Origin: Smittia aterrima
Lineage: Eukaryota > Arthropoda > Insecta > Diptera > Chironomidae
Direction: 5' to 3'
NCBI GenBank assembly: GCA_033063855.1
Contig: CP093829.1
Span: 20,739,537-20,803,536, forward strand
Length of the DNA: 64,000 nt
A program made the translations under genes and the position numbers. The notes beneath the pieces were generated by a model. The model did not search any database, was not told the origin of the DNA, and saw only the letters and a program-made list of their open reading frames with translations. Below, in pieces: positions 59,247 to 64,000 of the stretch (its first letter is position 1; the number at the start of each line of letters is the position of its first letter).

Positions 59247-60385
59247 ATGTCGTCTGAGGTTTCTATGAACGGCAAGAAGAAGACGAGAAAGTCTGCTTCA
59301 AGCTTTGGCAACTCATCCAGCAACGACATAATTTCCGCATCTTTGACAGCAAGCAAGTCTCAAAATAATCGCATTGGACCTCGAGTCTTCAAGTGCGTGA
59401 TCTTAGGAGATGGCGGAGTTGGAAAATCAGGTAAGCTTAAACATTTTTCTCAAACAGATTCATCTCCCACGCTAAACTTTAAAGCATCGTCGATGACGTA
59501 AAATTTTTCATCCATTTCTCTCCGACTTCTGACGGCATTTTCACGTAGTACAGTGAAGAGCATCCTTTGCCTCTCTCATTTTCCCCTAACTTTCAATTTC
59601 TCTCTCATCCAGGGCAGCGAATTTTGTTGTCGAGCGGCTCCGCATTACTCACAATAAAATTTATCTTCTTTTTATTTCAGCTGTTACTTTGCAGTTTGTT
59701 TCGCACAGTTTTCTCGACTATCACGATCCGACAATAGAAGATTCCTATCAGCAACAGGCGATAATTGATGGAGAACCCGCACTGCTTGACATTTTGGACA
59801 CAGCAGGTCAAGTGGAGTTCACGGCAATGCGCGATCAATATATGAGATGTGGAGAAGGTTTCATCATTTGCTACTCGATATGTGACCGACACAGCTTTCA
59901 AGAGATCTCTGAATACAGAAATTTAATTACACGCGTGAGTTTAGCTTAAATTGAATTAGAACTTTTATTGATTTCTTTTCATTTTTACCTTTCGAAAGGT
60001 GAGACAATCAGAAGACATTCCACTTGTTCTTGTCGCCAATAAACTTGACCTTCAATCGCAAAGGAAAGTATCAACTGAGGAGGGAAAAGCGTTAGCTAAT
60101 CAACTTGGCTGTCCGTTTTATGAAACTTCTGCTGCTCTCAGATGCAATGTCGATGAAGTTTTCTACACGCTTGTTCGTGAAATACGAAGGAAGGAAGCTC
60201 AAAAGGTTTGAAAGATAAATTTTTTACTTCACAACAATCTCACTTACTAACATTTATTTTTTCAGGTATCAAGCAACGACACAAGCTCAGAAAAGATTCG
60301 TCCGTCGAGTCGAGCTAAGCAAAGTAAATGGCTTCGTTTGCGCTCCATATTCGCTCTCGTCTTTAAACGAAGGCGCTCGAATTGA
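59247..60385 (+). CDS. Ric: Ric, Rit-type Ras GTPase
   Basis: Four exons, 59247-59430, 59681-59934, 59999-60205 and 60266-60385, give 254 residues. The G-domain motifs are GDGGVGKS, the Rit-type effector loop HDPTIEDSY, DTAGQVEFTAMRDQYMR, NKLDLQ and ETSAA. A 50-residue Ser/Lys-rich extension precedes the G domain. The C-terminus lacks a CAAX box. It instead ends in a basic amphipathic stretch (KWLRLRSIFALVFKRRR), matching the calmodulin-binding, non-prenylated tail of Drosophila Ric and vertebrate RIT1/RIT2. Ric acts in stress-activated p38/MAPK signalling. The start at 59247 is the first ATG; a second in-frame ATG follows 15 bp later. Confidence 0.95.
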
Positions 60386-63229
60386 ATTTATTAAATCAAG
60401 CACAACATTAACGATCAATGGAATCGTTTCAAACTTACACTGCAAGCCCATGCTCGTGTGAAATCTATCGAAGCCAAACGTCTTTGAATTACTTTTGTTA
60501 AAAATTCTTTTGATCCCATTTTACTTTTAGTAAAGCAATAAGAAAGATTTGACCTTAGAATGTTTTATCTAAGGATTTACAAAAAGTATTTTAGATCAGA
60601 TTTTGCCTTGAATATTATTTTAGAAAGGAGGACGACAATACAAACTAACGATAAAACTTTAAATCGATTAAATATTTTGCGAAAACAAATTAAAATTCAA
60701 TTTTTATTTCTTGATCAAATTGAAGTTTAAAAAACTTAAATTATCTCTATTTTAAATTAAATGAGGAAAGCTTTATTAAAACAAAATGTTGATGCATTTA
60801 ATGCGAACGTTGATCGAAGGGAAAATATTTAATTGTACAGCTCAATGTTTGAGTTTGCATTTGTTGTGTTAATTTTAAGCTCAAAATAGTTGTTGAGTCA
60901 ATGATGTCGATTGGGGCCATTAGTTTTAAAGGGTTTTGATGATTCTTACAAAAAGAGAAGAAACGAAATTCTTTACTATAAAAAGATAAATATCACAATT
61001 AATCAGAATAGATTTGAAATTTCATAGAAGGAGTTCTCTCAAGAACATTTTGTGACGAGTCCAACATAAAATTCGTAAATGTAATGTAAACAAGCTTCAT
61101 TAGATTTCGAATGAAACCCCAGATATTTAAAGACTATCAAATCATTTGTTATCATTGTACATAAACGAGAGAAAAATAAAAAGACCCAAGAAAATTCTTA
61201 AGAAGAAAATAAAAGTTTTCACGGATGAAAAGTCCTTCGTCCTCGAACTGCTGCAACTCTTGATTGTTCTAACATTTCTTTTGCTAAAATAATTTCGTGA
61301 ATATTCATAAATCGCCAGTTTCAAACCTGATAGCTCTTGACGTGAGGATGAAAATATGCAAAACTGACGATGAGACGATGGCTTGCATTCAAACGTTTAT
61401 TGCAATTTTATTCTTTATCGAATTGCTCATTTCATTAAAATTTGTGTGCGTGACGTTAATTCTCGCTACCGTTTGCCGACATCTCGCGTGTTGTTATTTA
61501 TCAGGCTCGATATGCAACCGAATTACTCAACCGTAGCTGCCGGACGAGACGAATTCCTCAAATTCAACCAGAATTTCAAGAGATCGAGGAACGCGAATAA
61601 CGTGATAAGAATGAATTATCAGCAATCGAAACTCAGGATGCCACAACACGTTTTCCTCTCTTCGATCGATTGCGAATTTACTTACGCAACAGAAAAACTT
61701 AATTCGCGTGATCATTATCGACGTGCCAGCAGCATCCGACACGAAATGAAACTTTGATTAATTAATTTAATCACTTCGCCTCGGAAATTAATCATGAGGT
61801 GGTCTCGACTGTTAGAAAGATTTGATGAACAGTTTGAAAATATTCATCGAAGCGGAGTTGCATTGAATGCGAATCAATTTGAGATTTCAATGAATCGAAG
61901 GAATTGCGAAACAATTGGACATGTTAACAACTTTCACGGAAATCAAATCAAGCCCTCTGGCGATTGAAGCGAGCTCAAGCTGGTCAACACGAGAAATGGA
62001 AATGCAAATCGCGATTAATTGAATCGATGAGAGCTCCGCAGCAATAAATTTGTTAGCGATCAAAAATTCACATCGTAAATTTGTGAATCGTTTAAATTCA
62101 ATTGAAGAGAGAAAACGTAAAGTCGAAGTGTGAAGGTAGAGAAAGGAGATTCTTAAGATTGCATAAGACCTCAGATGAATTTGTTTGTGTAAACTTGAGC
62201 CGGTAAAACAAAAAATATTTGGAAACAATTTTCATCGTTTCCTCGAATGTTTACACAAATGTTTATGGAAACTCGAGAGCGTTCGTTGCTAGAAACAAAT
62301 CAATTTTCATGAGTTTTTGATGAATCTCTAAATCTATTGAAGAGATCAATCATCGAACGATTAAACAGAAATTGATGAAAACATTTTTAATTTTCCGACC
62401 GAAAAGTTTGATATTAATTTTCACTGGAAATTCTCCTCAACAAATGTAAACGAAAGCTTCGTTCTCTCTCGATTTATAGCAATTATTTTATTGCGTGTTT
62501 ATGCTTTCTGATGATTTCTTCTAGTTGTAAACACTGCTCAAGTGTTTAAGCTGAATCAATCGGTAGACAGATTTCTTTTAAGGATCTCAAAGTTCTTCCA
62601 AGAATCTGAAAAGTAATTTCAATCTAGAAAACTTTAATTACGTTTAATTCTATTTTATTAACCATTGAAGATTGTTTTGGAAAATCCAAATAGCATCGAA
62701 GCGCCTTATTGAGATAAATTTATTTACTTTCAGAGAATCTCGACAAGAAATAATTCATCGAGCAAATGAAAACGTAACAAAAAGATTAAAGATATTTGTT
62801 TTAATTGCGTTGAAATGTTATTCAAGTTGATGAAAGGTGGAAAATACTGTCACTTTATATGATTTTTGCTTAATTGACTAATTATACTTTCGCTACTTTT
62901 CGCATAATTATGTATTGCGTTCATTAACAAGTTTTACTCTCAAAGGAATTTATGAATTTCTAAGTTGTTGCAAATGATTTTCTTGTCACAAAAGTTAAAC
63001 ACAAAAACTTTATGCAATCAGGCGAAAGCGAGGAGCACACGATTCACAAGTAATTTTACCTATTCTCTAATTGATTCGAAAAAGCTTTCTAATTCGAGGT
63101 TTCAGTTAAACGTCAAGAAGTTAAGTTTGAGGGAAATCAATGAAACAATGAGTGGAAATCTTTTTTGTTTCACTTAAACTATTTCGAATCGCGAAACCGT
63201 TGGGAAAGTTTTTCATGCACAAATAGAAT
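60386..63229. other. Intergenic stretch between Ric and the ARID3-type gene
   Basis: Convergent 3' ends: the Ric 3' UTR from the left and the ARID3-type 3' UTR from the right. Open frames such as 61383-61757 (plus) and 61887-62228 (minus) have no support from starts, splice sites or families. I see no RNA gene or repeat. Confidence 0.5.
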
Positions 63230-64000
63230 TTACGAGGAGACCATCGAATGCATTTTGTGATCATCACTGATTACAGCTGGCGATGAGTTTTTCGTTGGCG
63301 ATAACATTCTTTCTGTTGATGCGTTTGATGGAGTCAAAGAAGTTGTTGATGCTGACGGCGATGAATTTGGATTTGGGAAGAGAACTCCTTCGAAAGATAT
63401 TCCATTAACTTCAAGTTTCACGACCAATTGCGGCTCGCCCGTTGATGAATTTTCTGTGAATTAAAGGAAGACAATCAGTAAAATAAAAATTAGAAAGATT
63501 TGAAGAAACAACTCACCTTTACTGACTATTTTAAATTGCATTCCGTTTAGAGCTGTCATCCCCAGATTTTCCAATCCGTTTTGCTGCTTGTGATGAGAGG
63601 AAGGCGACTGATTGTGACTTCCATTCTCTTCTGTACTCGGCGACTCAGAACGATCCTTAATGGTAACTTTTCTAGGAGTCACGTGAGCATTGTTGTTACT
63701 GATGTGATGATGGTTGTTGTTGTTTATCGAGCTCTTTCGATTCAATTCGCTGTTGGTTCGGACTAAGCCTCTCTTTGCAGGTGGAACTTGATAATCATTC
63801 AAATCATTCGAGTCACGTTCGCGTTTGATGGAGATGATTGGCGAGCGTGCTTGTGGGATTGGCGATGGAGATTCGCGTTGTAGATTTAACGCTTCTCGTT
63901 GTACTTCTGGTGGACTAGTCGTGTGTGGTTGATTTGTAGGACTTGCGTTTGTGTACATGTTCCAAATAGCCATTCGTGACATTTCCAGGGCATTGAGAGC
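63230..64000 (-). CDS. ARID3/retained (dead ringer)-type transcription factor, C-terminal part
   Basis: The gene is cut by the window end. Two exons are visible, 63517-64000 and 63230-63453 (63-bp intron, phase 1). The upstream part starts LNALEMSRMAIWNMY, then has a Ser/Pro-rich region with a KRERDSND and PPAKRG basic stretch (likely nuclear localisation) and poly-Asn/His. The end reads GMTALNGMQFKIVSKG, then ENSSTGEPQLVVKLEVNGIS and FEGVLFPNPN. This last block resembles the REKLES domain (a ...EINGi.y.GVLF core) that follows the ARID in ARID3 proteins such as Drosophila retained and vertebrate Bright. The ARID itself should lie beyond base 64000. Family call is by pattern. Confidence 0.65.

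Noticed and set aside
61383..61757. 124-codon plus-strand frame between Ric and the ARID3-type gene
   Set aside because: TTG start, no family likeness, overlapped by equally open antisense frames.

Overview
The window reads as nuclear DNA from an insect, most likely a nematoceran (midge-like) dipteran. It is AT-rich. Most introns are 50-70 bp, with a few very long ones. Two promoters carry the arthropod TATA plus TCAGTT initiator pair. All recognised genes are ordinary eukaryotic, insect-type genes. I see no rRNA, tRNA, CRISPR array, viral gene or intact transposon. Splice junctions were placed by eye from GT/AG sites, reading-frame phase and family knowledge; exon ends may be off by a base where noted.

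Layout. 0-6.2 kb is a compact cluster: EIF1AD and RTF2 (minus strand), a TATA-driven small secreted protein, a short TRAIP-like RING protein and the NatB catalytic subunit NAA20 (plus strand). 6.2-12.5 kb is the accessory, rearranged part. Pieces of the convergent NAA20/SAMTOR 3' ends occur three times. Between them lie a GC-rich 90-bp tandem repeat with a possible tiny spliced gene, a decayed BTB-domain gene and an intact F-box/LRR gene. The only intact SAMTOR is at 11.6-12.5 kb. 12.7-20 kb holds a GT92-type glycosyltransferase, the p97 cofactor p47 and the mitochondrial presequence protease PITRM1. 20.2-29.9 kb is one minus-strand gene, ASAP (BAR-PH-ArfGAP-ankyrin-SH3), whose first exon is isolated by a 5.6-kb intron. 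30.5-36.3 kb is a tight plus-strand series: MEAF6, MTF-1, a cytosolic sulfotransferase and a four-pass membrane protein. 37.8-43.1 kb is dystroglycan (minus, 10 coding exons). A 12-kb non-coding stretch separates it from the divergent Rho1. This stretch contains a roughly 0.9-kb inverted duplication whose arms lie about 5 kb apart. Ric (a Rit-type Ras GTPase) follows, and the window ends inside an ARID3/retained-type transcription factor.

How the genes relate. They are mostly housekeeping or developmental genes that merely sit together: translation and replication, N-terminal acetylation, SAM sensing for mTORC1, p97 adaptor function, mitochondrial proteolysis, Arf and Rho signalling, metal response and cell-matrix adhesion. 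No operon-like system is evident. The most unusual features are the partial-copy NAA20/SAMTOR array, the inverted duplication between dystroglycan and Rho1, and several small unrecognised coding candidates.
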